A stretch of 64,000 nt of DNA from Flaccisagitta enflata. Its lineage: Eukaryota; Chaetognatha; Sagittoidea; Aphragmophora. Position 1 is the first letter of the stretch. Each line of letters starts with the position of its first letter. Below the pieces are notes generated by a model, which worked only from the letters and a program-made list of their open reading frames with translations, was not told the origin of the DNA and made no database searches. The position numbers were made by a program, and so were the translations under genes. Shown here one piece after another: positions 10,264 to 26,813 of the stretch. The stretch spans positions 105,586,001 through 105,650,000 of the forward strand of contig OZ231126.1 in the NCBI GenBank assembly GCA_965153355.1, read 5' to 3'.

Positions 10264-10497
10264 GTAAATAAGGCCGTATACAGGGTTACTCTAGTACTGT
10301 GTGGGAGTGGAGGGGGGGGAGGGAAGTGGGCAGGGACAGTATATTGAGATCGCTTAATCATTTATTTTTTGGGCAGGGACGGGGATACAAAAGATTATTC
10401 AAAAAAACAAAAGAAAAAAAGTGTGACGGACAGACAGACGGACGGAAAAAACGAAAGAAGCTGGGTGTAGAGTCTCTTATCACGCGACTAAAGAACT
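10264..10497 (+). mobile_element. M1 family short element
   Basis: Begins AATAAGGCCGTATACAGGG, carries GTGGGCAGGGACAG and a GGACGGA stretch, and ends TCTTATCACGCGACTAAAGA. Same motif order as the other M1 copies. Confidence 0.65.
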
Positions 10498-10699
10498 GGG
10501 GGGGGGACTTGTACTGCCCAATTTCTTACAATGGGGCGTTCATTCGGGACTCTCCCATCAAAATATTGAAAGACGTAAAAGGTAAGGAAATGCAGCCAGT
10601 GTAAATCTCCTCTGTCAACAAATACTTTATGACGGGGATATCTGGAAACCAAACTCAAATTTTCCTCGCTCGTGATGGGCTGGGAGGTCTCGATTAAGG

Positions 10700-11287
10700 T
10701 TTAGACCTTCATACAGATGTACCCCGCGTTCAATCTCAAAGTCGGAAAAGTAAAAGCTTTCAATTTCTAAATGCAACCAGTCAGTGATTTCAAATCATTT
10801 TTCAATGGTAGTAATATGGTTGACGTTTTTTGTATAAAAATTTCATTGGTCTAGCCTCAATAGTTTGCCCACAACATCAATTTTAAGTAAAACAAGAATA
10901 TAAAGTTTGAGCTAAAAAACTCTCATTTCAATCATGATAGTTTTTCTTAAAATTGCTCTAGTTTCTAAACGAATTGAAGTAAAAATGTCAGATTGGTCTC
11001 AAATTAAGTATAATTTGAAGATGTTTACATCTGAGACCAATCTGGCCCCAATTATCAAGCCGTTTGAAAATCTAAGGCAGAATATTGAAAAACAATGTTG
11101 ATAAAAATATGAGTTTTTGAGCTTCAACTGTAAATACGTGTTTTACTTCAAATTGATGTTGTGGACAAAATATTTAAGCTAGACCAATGAAATTTTTACA
11201 CAAAAAACGTCAAACATGATACTACAAGAGAAAAATGGTTTGAAATCACTGACTTATAGCGTTTAGAAATGTAAGCTTTTTAATTTC

Positions 11288-11316
<29 letters not shown>
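10700..11316. mobile_element. Long inverted-repeat element, about 190-bp arms
   Basis: The left part (10,707-10,920) and the right part (11,105-11,313) are reverse complements with moderate divergence. For example, CATTGGTCTAGCCTCAA on the left matches AAGCTAGACCAATGA on the right. The outer end reads TACAGGGTGTTCAATCTCA on the minus strand at 11,313, a common start for short inverted-repeat transposons. A second inner inverted pair (GATTGGTCTCA / TGAGACCAATC) lies at 10,991-11,045. The right end overlaps the last codons of the 877-residue ORF. Confidence 0.8.
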
Positions 11317-15464
<4,148 letters not shown>

Positions 15465-15559
<95 letters not shown>

Positions 15560-15694
15560 GAAGATGTTGCTGTTAATGTTGTTGCTGTTGTTGTAGTTGT
15601 TGTCGTTAATGTTGTTGTTGAAATTGCCGCTGTTGTTGCTGTTGCTGTTGCTGCTGCAATTGTTTTTATTGTTGTTATTGTCAATAATGTTGTT

Positions 15695-15743
<49 letters not shown>

Positions 15744-15745
15744 CT
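15465..15745. repeat. GTT/GCT trinucleotide array
   Basis: GTTGCT and GTT runs, broken near 15,560-15,690. On the minus strand it reads as poly-N, poly-T or poly-Q depending on frame. It immediately precedes the chosen ATG of the 877-residue gene, so it is either 5' untranslated or a repeat-expanded N-terminus. Confidence 0.95.
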
Positions 15746-17856
15746 AAGCGGGGTCCGTCGGATTGAAGAAAACGCAAGGTAAAAACGGTTTTGCCGTTTT
15801 GTTGGCGAGATTGTAGAGGTAAAAGCTGAAAAAAGGAAAGAAAAGTAATAGAAAGAGAGAGTTAGTGAGAGTTTGAATAAAAGAAAAGGCGCGGAAGCGT
15901 ATACACAGAGACAGACAGAGACAGAGACAGAGACAGAGACAGAGACAAAGACAGAGACAGTCATACATGGGCAAATACGCGCGTTTTGGAGAGAGACTAG
16001 CATACACAAACTACACAAACACACACACATACAGAGACATAACACAACACATCACTCAGACGCGCGCGAGCGCATAGTGCAATTACCGAAATTGTAAGGC
16101 TTTTTTGGTGCTCGGGTTGAGGCCCAAGATGATAAACGGTCGGTATACTCGTTTGTCCGCCGGATGCTCGTCAAATTTGTTGCTAAGGTGTTGTATAAGG
16201 CGCTTGACGAAGGAGTATTGCTCCCCACTGTAGATTTGGGTAAGCAGAGTTTGCAAGTCTCTCAAAACGAGCGAAAATATGACAGTTCCATCAATGTTGG
16301 TGCGGATGTCCCGCAACATTTGATAAAGGAGCTTTGCTGGTGACGCAGAGGTGCCACCCATAGTGGTGGCACATTTTCTGCGTCAAGCTCTGAATAAAAC
16401 GCAAGGTGTTGATGTAGTCGGCGTTTTTCTCCTTATTGCTGCTGTCAGTCGAGATGCAAGATGCTTTATGGCAAAACGCGTCGTCGATGAGGATTAGAGA
16501 ATGTTCGAGAAATTCGCATTGCTGAACATCGTTATTCGCCGGAGTTTCGTTATTCGCGAAATCGGTCTCTCTCCCTCCGTCCTCTTCGGCGTGAGTGGAG
16601 AAAGATATCGGCTCTCCTTCATACTGGTCTGGATGACGATCCGGACGAGGCTCTACTCCAGCAGTTGCCGTTTCGTTAGTCCCTGGCATTTCCTTATAAG
16701 GCAATGTCGTACCGAGTCGCTCGTCGCTGCTCCTTTCCCCAATCGTGTACACCGCTGGGCCAGATTTGCGCGTCGGTGTCGAGGCGGCTGCGGATGATTT
16801 CGATTTTCGAGTTATTTCCTTATTTGGCGCTATTGCTGCAGCAGTTACTTGCTCGTTCAAGCGTCTCTTGGCCGCCGCCCTCGTCAGCACTCCTCTTCCC
16901 ATCTTTCTGATGTAATCAGTTTGAAATATATCTTTCATTTTTTTAAAGTTTCCTATCTTCGGTTTTTTGCCGAGTGTTCTGGACGAGGATGAAGAGGAGG
17001 CTTTGGCGTGTCGAATCGACCCCGGGCGCGATTGGTCCGATGATGGATATCCGCCTTTCGATAGATTTTTGAAAAAGTCGAGGCATTCGTTTGAGAGTTG
17101 AGGACACGCGTTTCCAAGATCGGTTGTTTGACCGTCGTCGTCGTCGTCGTTCGTCGTTGTCGTTGTTGTTATCATCGCCATCATCGTCATTATTCTTTTT
17201 GTTGCTGCTCCCATTTTTAAGATTGAACATTTCATTATTGACGTGCCGAATGCTAGGGTCGTTGGTTGTTCTCTTGTGGATGGCTTTATTAAAGTCCGAC
17301 TGGAATTTTAACGTTAGAGGTCCTCCGGGATATAAATGTAGCGGGACATTGAGTTTTGAAGTGGCGTCCCGTAATTGCGCGGCGTAGGACGTACTTATTT
17401 TCTCGGGACCGATGTAGATGACCGATGAAATTGGGGTCCGCGAGAGCGTCGGGTAGAAATGTTGGATGGCGAGTTTCAAGAAGTGGCTTTTTCCGCGTTG
17501 ACTCTGCCGAAAGAAAGGAAAGAAATGGGAACCATGAGAATCGACGGTTAATAAAGACGCGTGTACAACCGCGCAGTTGTGAAACTGCGGACTTGTCCGG
17601 GCAAGTGCGTTAAGGTCACAGACCTTTTTCAATCACTCTCTCTCTCTCTCCGCTTTTGTTTGAAAAATGAATAAAAAGTTCAAGTGTCGAAAAAACTGCA
17701 AGAAATAAAAAAGTAAGTGTCATTTGATGATTTGCCCGGTGCTTTGGAAAAGAATAAAAAAAGAGGAAAGAGGAGGACGAAGAGCGAGGAAGATAGGAAG
17801 AGAAAGAGGGAAAGAAAATAAGAAGTGAAAGAGAGAGGAAGAACAAGAAGAAGGAA

Positions 17857-18425
<569 letters not shown>

Positions 18426-18694
18426 AGAGAGAGAGAAACGAAAGAGAGAAATGAAAGAGAGAAATGAAAGAGAGAGATATGGAAAAAAAAGACATATTAC
18501 AGAAAGACAGACCATATTATCATTATTATCATTATTATTATTATCATCATGATTATCATCGTTGTAATGATTATCATCATTATAATGATAATTATCATTA
18601 TTATCACTCATTAACGACGTCATCGTCATTATTATTGCCATTGTTATTTATCATCATTGCATTATTGTCATTGTTATTTGTCGTCATGTTGTAA

Positions 18695-19050
18695 TTGGGG
18701 CTTCTCGGGCTTTGGGCTCTGGGCTCTGGGCTCTGGGCTTTTTGGGCTTTTGGGCTTTTGAGCTCTTACAGCAGGGCTCTTGGGGGGCTCTCGGGCTCAA
18801 GTCCCGGGGGGCCCGGGTCGTCGCAGCCCCGGCGGGGCAGCGGATATGGGCCACGTGACCCTCGATCTTCTATCCCGCGTCTGTCCCTTCGAGCGTGGGG
18901 GGGGGGGGGGGCATGGGGGGGCACGTGACCCATATCTGCTGCCCCGCCGGGCTGCGACGACAGCCCGAAGAGCCAAAAGGGCAAAAGCCGAAGGGCAAAA
19001 GCCGAAAGCCGAAAGCCGAAAGCCGAAAGCCAAAAGCCGAAAGCCAAAAA
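18695..19050. mobile_element. Foldback element with 45-bp GC-rich arms
   Basis: The left arm, near 18,815-18,860, reads GTCGTCGCAGCCCCGGCGGG onward to GGGCCACGTGACC. The right arm, near 18,920-18,965, is its reverse complement with few mismatches. The outer flanks are also complementary (GGGCTTTTGGGCTTTT on the left, AAAAGCCGAAAGCC repeats on the right). Strongly GC-rich against A/T-rich surroundings. Confidence 0.7.
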
Positions 19051-19077
19051 AAAAAAGCCCGAAAAGAAGCCAATAAA

Positions 19078-19470
19078 AGCTGTCTGTCTTTGTCTCTGTC
19101 TTTGTCTTTGTCTCTGTCTGTCTTTGTCTCTGTCTGTTTTTGTCTCTGTCTATCATTGTCTGTCGTCTGTCCTTGTCTGTCGTCTGTCCTTGTCTGTCGT
19201 CTGTCCTTGTCTGTCGTCTGTCTTTGTCTCTATGTCTCTATGTCTCTATGTCTCTATGTCTCTATGTCTCTATGCTCTATGTCTGTTTCTGTGTCTCTAT
19301 GTCTCTATGTCTGTTTCTATATCTCTCTGTCTCTATGTCTGTTGTTTCTATGTCTCTCTGTCTCTCTGCCGGCTTCTATGTCTCTCTGTCTCTATGTCTG
19401 TTTCTGTGTCTCTGCCTCTCTGCCTGCTTCTATGTCTCTGCCTGTCTCTGTTGTCTGTTTTCTATATATA
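19078..19470. repeat. TCTGTC/TCTATG pyrimidine-purine repeat
   Basis: Imperfect repeats of GTCTCTGTCTTT and GTCTCTAT type. Serine/leucine/cysteine-rich ORFs in all plus frames here are repeat artefacts. A GA run follows at 19,670-19,699. Confidence 0.9.
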
Positions 19471-19665
19471 TATCCAACAGCTCTTTACACTTTTTTGTTT
19501 TCTTTCTTCCCCCCTCCTCCGTCAATCTCTTTCTCGCGGCTGCAGAGAGCAACTTCCCTCTACTATGTGATGATGATGCCTAGCCGTCTCCAGTATATAA
19601 GCCAGGGGGGAAGGCCTCTCCATCTTTTACTCGCCCTTTTAAAATCTTGGCGTTACGGACGGGAC

Positions 19666-19703
<38 letters not shown>

Positions 19704-20517
19704 AAACACTAACTATCATTTTGGGCAGGGGCAGTTGTTTTCATATCTACTACCAATTGATTGACTCGCAAACTGGCTCGTGTGTCCGTGTCTGTCTGTC
19801 TGTCTGTCTGTACCCAGTCTGTATCCTGCCTTGGACATTCTTTATCCGTTTGTCTCTCTGTCTCTCTGTCTGTGTGTTTTTTTTCTGTCTGTGTTTTTGT
19901 TTTTGATTTTTGTTTGTTTTCTGTCTTTCCGTCTGTTTGCTGTCTGTGTTTCTGTCTTTAATTTTCTTGTGTATTACCGGGCCAATAAGGAGGAGCCTGA
20001 CGAATCCGGTAGATATGGCTAAGTCCGACGAATACAGACGATCAAAAGAAGTGTAAGAACGCAAAACTGAGATAATTTGATTTGGCGTGAATTGGGCGGC
20101 CTCGATGAACATGCGTTTCAAGTTCTCCAAGTTCCACTGAAAAATTGTCGGCACATCCCTTCGCAGTAACGTGTTGAGATCGAACGACTCGTCCTCCGCC
20201 TCGTTTTGCGTGTCTTTTGTTTTATCAATTTCGCCGACGTCGTTGCTCTCGGCGGCCGTTTTGTCGCGGGTGTCGTCACTGCTTATTCGGTCTGTCCGCT
20301 TGGGCTTTTTCGCTTTACTGCCCTTGTCGTCGTTAAAAAGCATAATACGAATGAACTCGTCCGCGGTATTTTTGTCTCTGGTCGGAAATGTCGGAATTTG
20401 GTCACATTTGCTGTATCTAAAGTAAGCGCGTAGCAAAACCCGGTCCGACCGGGTGAGAGCGTGTCTTTTTGTTTCTTCTTCATTCGCCAACGCGTCCTTG
20501 ACATCGTCGTTATTCAT

Positions 20518-20712
20518 GTTTTCCCGTATTTTTTTTCTCTCTCCCCGTTCTTCTTCTTTTGTTTTGTTTCCTCTTTTTTTTTCCTTTACTTCTTACTTCT
20601 TCTTTTCCTTCGCGACCTGATAATGAAAAAAAAAGGGTGGGAGGGAGAGAGAGAGAAAGAGAGGGGAAAAAGGATGGTGTAAGAATAACCCAAATTGAAA
20701 AAAAAAAACTGT
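20518..20712. promoter_or_regulatory. Divergent intergenic spacer, possible bidirectional promoter
   Basis: A 195-bp gap separates the start of the minus-strand ATPase (ATG 20517) from the start of the plus-strand 221-residue ORF (ATG 20713). It is the point where gene direction switches in the element. No TATA box or other core element is convincing, so the promoter role is inferred from geometry alone. Confidence 0.3.
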
Positions 20713-21378
20713 ATGGCCAGCGGTAGCACTAATTGGGGCGAGTGGCTGGTGGGCGGGGTAAAGACGCGACGCGGGAAGAAGTACGAGGAAGAGGCCAGGA
20801 AGCAAAAGGAGGAAGCCAGGTTGGAAAAGGAGAAAATGATGAAACGATTCTGGAGGGAAGCGAGACAGAAACCCTATCTCATAAGGACGTGTATAGAAGA
20901 GGGAAAACCCCCGAGAAAGAAACCCAAAAGCCTTGTGGACCAGATGATCTGTGATACCGGATGCCCGTGGTACGAATGGCGCGACGGTCCGGCGATGGGC
21001 GGCAACGATCCTTTACTACCATGCGAACAAAGAGACGCGACCATCACGGCTTACAATACACGCGCTAGACAATGCGTTTGTGATGAGGTACGGACCGACT
21101 GTAACGTCATTATCAAAGACCTCAGACGGTTGACCGACAGAATTTTAGACAAAGACCCACTGTGTGGCGGTGGAGTCAGGAAAAAAATACAAGACACTCA
21201 AATTTTTCTACAATCTATCAAAGACTATGTCACGCAAAACATAGCCGACCCTGACTATCTACCGGACAGAGAGGCCCACGCAGAATGGTCTCTAGCCACC
21301 AATAAGGCTTGCAAGGCACTTGTGCATCCAAAAAAGGGCCAACAAACAGAGAGAGCGAGAGACGGGGCGGACAAGTAA
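20713..21378 (+). CDS. 221-residue basic coiled-coil and Cys-containing protein, unrecognised
   Basis: Starts at ATG 20713 and is intact to 21378. Residues 20-60 form a highly charged K/E/R helix (YEEEARKQKEEARLEKEKMM), likely a coiled coil. Residues 75-140 contain about seven cysteines, with clusters around CDTGCPWYEW and CVCDEVRTDC that could bind metal or form disulphides. The C-terminal part is helical. The coding frame is not repeat-derived and has good codon character. First plus-strand gene of the element, followed 150 bp later by another small ORF. No family recognised. Confidence 0.65.
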   Translation: MASGSTNWGEWLVGGVKTRRGKKYEEEARKQKEEARLEKEKMMKRFWREARQKPYLIRTCIEEGKPPRKKPKSLVDQMICDTGCPWYEWRDGPAMGGNDPLLPCEQRDATITAYNTRARQCVCDEVRTDCNVIIKDLRRLTDRILDKDPLCGGGVRKKIQDTQIFLQSIKDYVTQNIADPDYLPDREAHAEWSLATNKACKALVHPKKGQQTERARDGADK

Positions 21379-21529
21379 AGAGAGAAAGACAAAAAGGCAG
21401 GCAGGAAGGCAGGCAGGCAGGCAGGAAGGAGAGAGAGAGAGAAAGAGAAAGAGAAAGAGAAAGAGAAAGAAGAACATTTTTTTTTCTCGGTGATTTCCTT
21501 AAGATGTGAAAACTTTTTTCTTGCTCGTA

Positions 21530-22090
21530 ATGGCCGACAACACGTCATCGTCTAAAGGGAAAGCAGTAGAAGGAGGAGGAGGAAAAGGAGGAGCAGAACC
21601 AAAATTGGCCCGGGGAAAACCAAAGAAACAAACGAACAATAAAGGGCCCAATGTAAAACGAAAAAGTGAGGAAAGAAAAACCCTGCCCCCGATAACCGTG
21701 TATCAAAAAGAAGCGACTCTCATATACGACTTTCAAAGTGCCACCCAAGAGGATATAGACATTGTAGCTGTCAGCGTTTTGAAAAAAATCTCAATTAAAC
21801 AAGCGCATGAGTTGAGAAGAAAAAACCCCAAAGTTTTCAATTGCTGGTACAGAAACTTTTGGTTTTGGACGGGAAATAATTTCATGCGAAAACCGCCCAT
21901 GCCCCCAAACGGGTGGTTTCAAAAATGTGTTTTGACCCAACCATGCATGAAAGATGGCGAGTGGAGGCCCCCAAACTGGTTTGACCGGTTTGCCACTTGC
22001 CCCTTTGCCGGTCGGCAATGGAAACCAATTTGTAGGGTTTTACCCAGCCTATACGATATCACGGAAAAAAACAAGAATGTCGTAATCTAA
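21530..22090 (+). CDS. 186-residue protein with lysine-rich tail and W/C-rich domain
   Basis: ATG at 21530; a GTG at 21506 is in frame but less likely. Residues 1-60 are a disordered G/K/P-rich segment. Residues 60-100 are mixed, with a helical SVLKKISIKQAHELRRKNP. The rest is rich in tryptophan, proline and cysteine (FNCWYRNFWFWTGNNF, then PNGWFQKC, WRPPNWFDRF, CPFAGRQW). This compact domain is not recognised. A basic tail plus an aromatic domain would suit a DNA-associated or core protein, but that is only a guess. Intact frame. Confidence 0.65.
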   Translation: MADNTSSSKGKAVEGGGGKGGAEPKLARGKPKKQTNNKGPNVKRKSEERKTLPPITVYQKEATLIYDFQSATQEDIDIVAVSVLKKISIKQAHELRRKNPKVFNCWYRNFWFWTGNNFMRKPPMPPNGWFQKCVLTQPCMKDGEWRPPNWFDRFATCPFAGRQWKPICRVLPSLYDITEKNKNVVI

Positions 22091-22250
22091 AAAAAAAAAG
22101 AAGTAATGAGAAGGAACATTTTTCTCATCACGGTCTTTTTGATTATGTTTTTTTCTTTATGTATTTTTTCTCTTATCTCTCTTCTTTTTTTCTTTTCTAT
22201 TTTCTTTTTTTATTCTCCTCCTAACTTTTATCCATAAAGCAAAAAAAATC

Positions 22251-22251
<1 letters not shown>

Positions 22252-22323
<72 letters not shown>
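22252..22323. repeat. CAA trinucleotide microsatellite
   Basis: About 24 CAA units just upstream of the ATG at 22332. A further AAC run lies inside the coding sequence at 22,410-22,432. Confidence 0.97.
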
Positions 22324-22324
<1 letters not shown>

Positions 22325-22607
22325 AAAAAAAATGCTGAAACAATTTCGAAAACAAAAACTAGCAAACAAAATGAAAAGAAAGAAAAGAAAAAAATTTGAC
22401 ATCAACATTAACAACAACAACAACAACAACAACTCATCATCGGCGATATTTCATCCGCCGGTCTTCTGCGGGATCTTTAAGCTGATAACGAACATGCCAA
22501 AAATATTAACGGGGTAAGTTAAAGAGAGCGAGAGAGATTGTAGTTGAGTGTCGCGCGGGAAAGAGATGCGGGATTTGAAAAAAAAAAGAAAAATTCCCTA
22601 AAACAAG

Positions 22608-22970
22608 GCCAACACCTATAAGTCGCGTGCGAGACTTACAGACAAAGAATGACTTAGAATGACTTAGAATGACTTTCAATGACTTAGAATGACCTAAAAT
22701 GACCAAAATTGACTTAAAATGACTAAAAAACCTAATGACCAAAAATGACTTAAAATAACTTAAAATGACTTTAAATGACTTAAAATGACTTAGAATGACC
22801 CAAAATGACTTAGAATAACTATAAATGACTTAAAATGACTTAAAATGACCTAAGAGTTGACGTTATAGTACCAAAAAGTAAAGTGTGACGGACGGACGGA
22901 CGGACGGACAGACCGACGGACCGACGGACCAACAAAGCGGGGTGAAGAGTCGCGTGCACGCGACAAAAAA
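22608..22970 (+). mobile_element. M1b element, near-identical to 6,945-7,310
   Basis: Same order of AACACCTATAAGTCGCGTGC, GACTTAGAAT array, GTTGACGTTATAGTAC, GGAC repeats and terminal GTCGCGTGCACGCGAC. Lies in an apparent intron of the preceding gene. Confidence 0.85.
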
Positions 22971-23175
22971 AAATTTAAAGAAATACACCTATATTTACTG
23001 TTATTCCTTTTTTTCTGTTTTGCCTCTGTTGTTTTCAACAACCCCTAATTTTTCACGCATTATATATACAAACACGCGCACAAACACGCAAACAAAATTT
23101 TTCCTTTGAATTTTTGAATGAAAAAAAAAAATTAACACATTTATTCATTATTTACACGCATGCATCGCGCTGCTA

Positions 23176-23224
<49 letters not shown>

Positions 23225-25677
23225 TTAATATCTATAAAAAAATATATAAATATGAAAAAAATGTAAAAAAAAATATGTAGGAAAAAAAAATGTCCTATGA
23301 CAGAAAATGAAGACCAAAACCAAAACCAAAATGATGACGAGACCGGGCTAGAATCAAGGTTTAACCGAAATCTTGCGTTAAGATCGCACCCTGATATAGG
23401 GCCTTACATGACAAAAACCTTCCGTGTAAAATACGCCGGATTACTCAACTATTTTTTGTACAAACCTAGTGTAAAAAAAAATCTTCATTTCATACACGTA
23501 ATATCGGCTCCCACTGGCGCCCCCGAACAATTTGTACAAAGTGAGGCAGATAATGTTAGAAGCGCCACCATATATTAAACTTTAACGTCGCCAAATCTTC
23601 CGGCGCTCTAATACCACAAAACGATAAAGAAAATCTAGTGAAAACCCTTCGGGCCTGTTTGGAAAATGACGGGTTGGGGGCAGACTTTATCGAGGCTATT
23701 TTGAACCAATTTGACGGAAATTTGTCGTGTGAAGAATACGTGTCTGTCTTTGTTAACCTGCATGTTTTAAAGGCGTGTGGCTTCGCCCATGATCGTATGT
23801 TCTTCGCGTGTTTACAAGATTTACGCGCATCCGGCGACAAAGAAAAACTGATAGAGCTCACGGCGAGGTTTTATGTTTCCGTGTTGAAAGCTAACGACAA
23901 TTTCAACTCTGACAGCGCTAGAAACGAGTTTTTGAAAATCGTTACAAAGTACGCGACTCGCGCCCCTCTACACAAACCGGATGAGAAACTAGTTTCCCAA
24001 ATTGGCCCCTCCGGATTGTCGACTCTCAATTCCATCAGGCAAAACGCGCTCTTTAATATCCAAAGCTTTTTAGCCTCGGAAAAAAAGAGAGAAAAATTGT
24101 ACACGCCCCTTGAGGTTTACGCGGCCAGAGACTCTTACCCCACTCTCAAGTTTACAAATAAGCAACTCGAGAGACTGGCCAAGTCGATAAACCAGTCCAA
24201 CAAGGAACCGATAGACTTGATGAAATCCTTCCAATCCCATCCCATCACCTTTTGCTGTTTTCTGTGCCCTTCATCGGACCCCTCTCCCCATCCCTCCCGA
24301 TCCCAATCCCCTACCGAAGAATTCGAGGAGGGAGAGGGCCCATCTTCCTCCGACCGGCCCACCTTTCGACCTCCCATCTCTTTTGTTGACCGGGTAGTGG
24401 GCAAATTTAACGTGCTGCGGTAAGAACCTAGAAACTTGAGAGCCGCCGTGGACGCCCATTACAACAATATTCACACTTGTTTGACATCGAGTCAAGTCAA
24501 CGATCTTCACGGGCATCATTACATTTTTACGTGTCCCGAATGCCTACACAACAATTTTACTGACGCCGTGATTTGTTGTCCTAACCATTATGAGGATCAT
24601 AATAAAATTCTTCATCCTTCAACCCTGACCCACTTTTGAATCCTTACCAAACTGAGAGAGGTATTTAAAGACGATTCCAGCGTGCTAAGAATCGTCGATA
24701 AATATCTGTTGACCGTGTGTAATTTCTGTAGACTCCTCTTCCCAGATAAAGAGTCAAAAGACATTCACATCAAAAAAGTGTGCGTTCCCCGACATGTAAG
24801 TCTCAGCACCTACTACGGGGAGTCAATTACGACCACACCTACTTTCAAAACTTACTCGACTCTAGAGGCCGAGAAGCAGGAACGTGTCACCCACCTTGTC
24901 TCGTGTTTAAAGTCAATTGCTAAACACATTCTCCGAGGGCCGCAAACTGTTTCCGCCGACGTCGGCAGCCCGTCCGCGACAACCGTCGGCTCGACATCCG
25001 GCAACGCGAACGCGAACAAAAAACTAGACTTGTTTAGCACTTTGGTGCTAAACGAAACCCAAATGCATATTAACACATTCGATTCGCCAAGATCGCTATC
25101 GCGATCACCATCGCCGCGCCCAAGCCACATTTCCGTCGCCACAACCGAGTCGGCAAATTTGTCGGGTAAAGCGTCGAGCTCGGCTTCAACAATCCCGGCA
25201 GTCCAAAGACGCCAAAGCGAGGAGCCAATTGCTAACGAGTCCAACTCGAAGCAATTGAGAAAAGAGAAAAAAGGACAGAAAACCACCAAACCGGAGAAAA
25301 GGCGCGAATTCCACTTGCTCTCCAAAGAGGCTCTACAACAACATAAAAGGGACAATTCCAGGGGTCGCGCGAAAGACGAGAACAACGACGACGACGACAA
25401 TGACGACGACGACGACGACGACAGCAACAACGACAGCAACAATGACAGCAACAATGACCTCGATGTGGAAGCGGATGAAAACGGGATTATCGAAGACGAG
25501 ATGGACGATCCCGTAGACGACGATAGAGACTGCAACATGGATGTAATCGAGGAAGCGGAGGTGGTGGAGACGGAGACGACGGAGGACGCGAGGAGGAGGC
25601 GAGATAGAAACGAGGCGAAGGGGAATAGGACCGATAAAAGAACCGTGGCGGCAATGGACAGGAGACTGAGAAACCCA

Positions 25678-26110
25678 GACCGGGAGACCGGGAGACCGAG
25701 AGACCGAGAAACCGAGAGACCGAGAGATCGAGAAACCGAGAGACCGAGAGACCAAGAGATTGAGAGACCAAGAGACCGAGAGACCGAGAAACCAATGGAG
25801 ACCGAGAGACCGAGAGAGAGCGAGAGACCGAGAGAGACCAAGAGAAACCGAGAGACCGAGAGACCGAGAGAAACCGAGAGACCGAGAGACTGAGAGACCG
25901 AGAGACCAATGGAGACCGAGAGACCGAGAGAGACCGAGAGACCGAGAGATATCAGGAGACCGAGAGAGACCAAGAGACCAAGAGAGACCGAGAGACCGAG
26001 AGACACCGAGAGAGACCGAGAGATCGAGAGAGACCGAGAGAGATCGAGAGACCGAGAGATCGAGAGACCGAGAGACCGAGAAGCCGAGAGATCGAGAGAC
26101 CGAGAGAGCG
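25678..26110. repeat. GAGACCGA coding minisatellite
   Basis: About fifty units of 8-9 bp based on GAGACCGA, occasionally GAGATCGA or AGACCAAT. Read in frame as alternating arginine, acidic and proline residues. One unit carries GACTGAGAG in place of GACCGAGAG, which makes the in-frame TGA at 25891. Confidence 0.95.
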
Positions 26111-26527
26111 AGAGCGGTCCAAGCCGACTGTCGTGGCGAAAATCGGGTGGCGCGTCCACGAAAGTAAAATCTTTGGCGGCCAGGAGACGATTACAGTTTG
26201 CGGAAGAAGACTACGATGACGACGAGGCCGAGGAAAACGTTCAAATTGTAAGACGCCCGCGCACAACCGCTCGCATGCGCACGTCAAACGTCTTGAGACT
26301 AGCCAAACCCACTAGAAAGAAAACGAATCCCCACGTCTACTTCGAGAGCGGCGAATCTCGAAGCCCTTCGCCCCAGTCCCCGCCCCCGAGTAAAAAAAGA
26401 AAGGAACTGAGAGCGCGCGAGGTTCGCGCCCAAAAACGGAGACCAAGAACGTACATGGTTCTAAACTCAGACTCGGAAACCGAATAGCCAAAAATTTCTT
26501 GGATAAACCTTTCATTTATTCTCTTTG

Positions 26528-26536
26528 TACAGCCCC

Positions 26537-26568
<32 letters not shown>

Positions 26569-26735
26569 CTTAATTGATTGATTGCTTGATTAATTTCTTT
26601 TGTCGACCATTATCGCACGCAAATTTATTTCCTATGATTCGTCTTATCGAAACAAATTGATTCTAAATTGATTGATTGATTGATTTATTGGCCAATTTCT
26701 TGATTGATTGATTGATTGATTGATTAAATGAATGA
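26528..26735. repeat. GATT tetranucleotide repeat
   Basis: Broken GATT runs here and again, more diverged, at 27,250-27,415, on either side of the small ORF at 26,814. Confidence 0.9.
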
Positions 26736-26813
26736 TTAATTAGTTGGTAGTGATATCGAAACACATCTAAGGGCAACCGTACTACGATCTTCGTTTCTCC
26801 ATTTCTCCAAATT

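Larger units (their letters stand above)
22332..26487 (+). pseudogene. Large zinc-finger-like protein with RE/RD repeat tail, interrupted
   Basis: The first exon (22332-22511, basic then N-rich) splices in phase to 23304, across an intron that holds an M1b element. The frame then shows a one-base shift near 23,541-23,580, TAA at 24421, TGA at 24637 and TGA at 25891, and ends at 26487. Segments include a helical region (23,640-24,200), a cysteine/histidine cluster with CPECLHNNF and CCPNHYEDH (24,530-24,600), a second CNFCRLLF...C cluster (24,718-24,785), acidic D/N repeats (25,380-25,520) and about 400 bp of GAGACCGA units encoding ERPRD/RETE repeats. A 261-bp intron (GTAAGA donor at 24420, AG at 24680) would remove two stops in phase, so some breaks may be splicing. 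Family unknown. Confidence 0.55.

Noticed and set aside
24852-26159. 435-codon minus-strand ORF rich in S/L/R
   Set aside because: It is the antisense of the GAGACCGA coding repeat and of the zinc-finger-like gene; composition follows the repeat, and the plus strand carries the structured segments.
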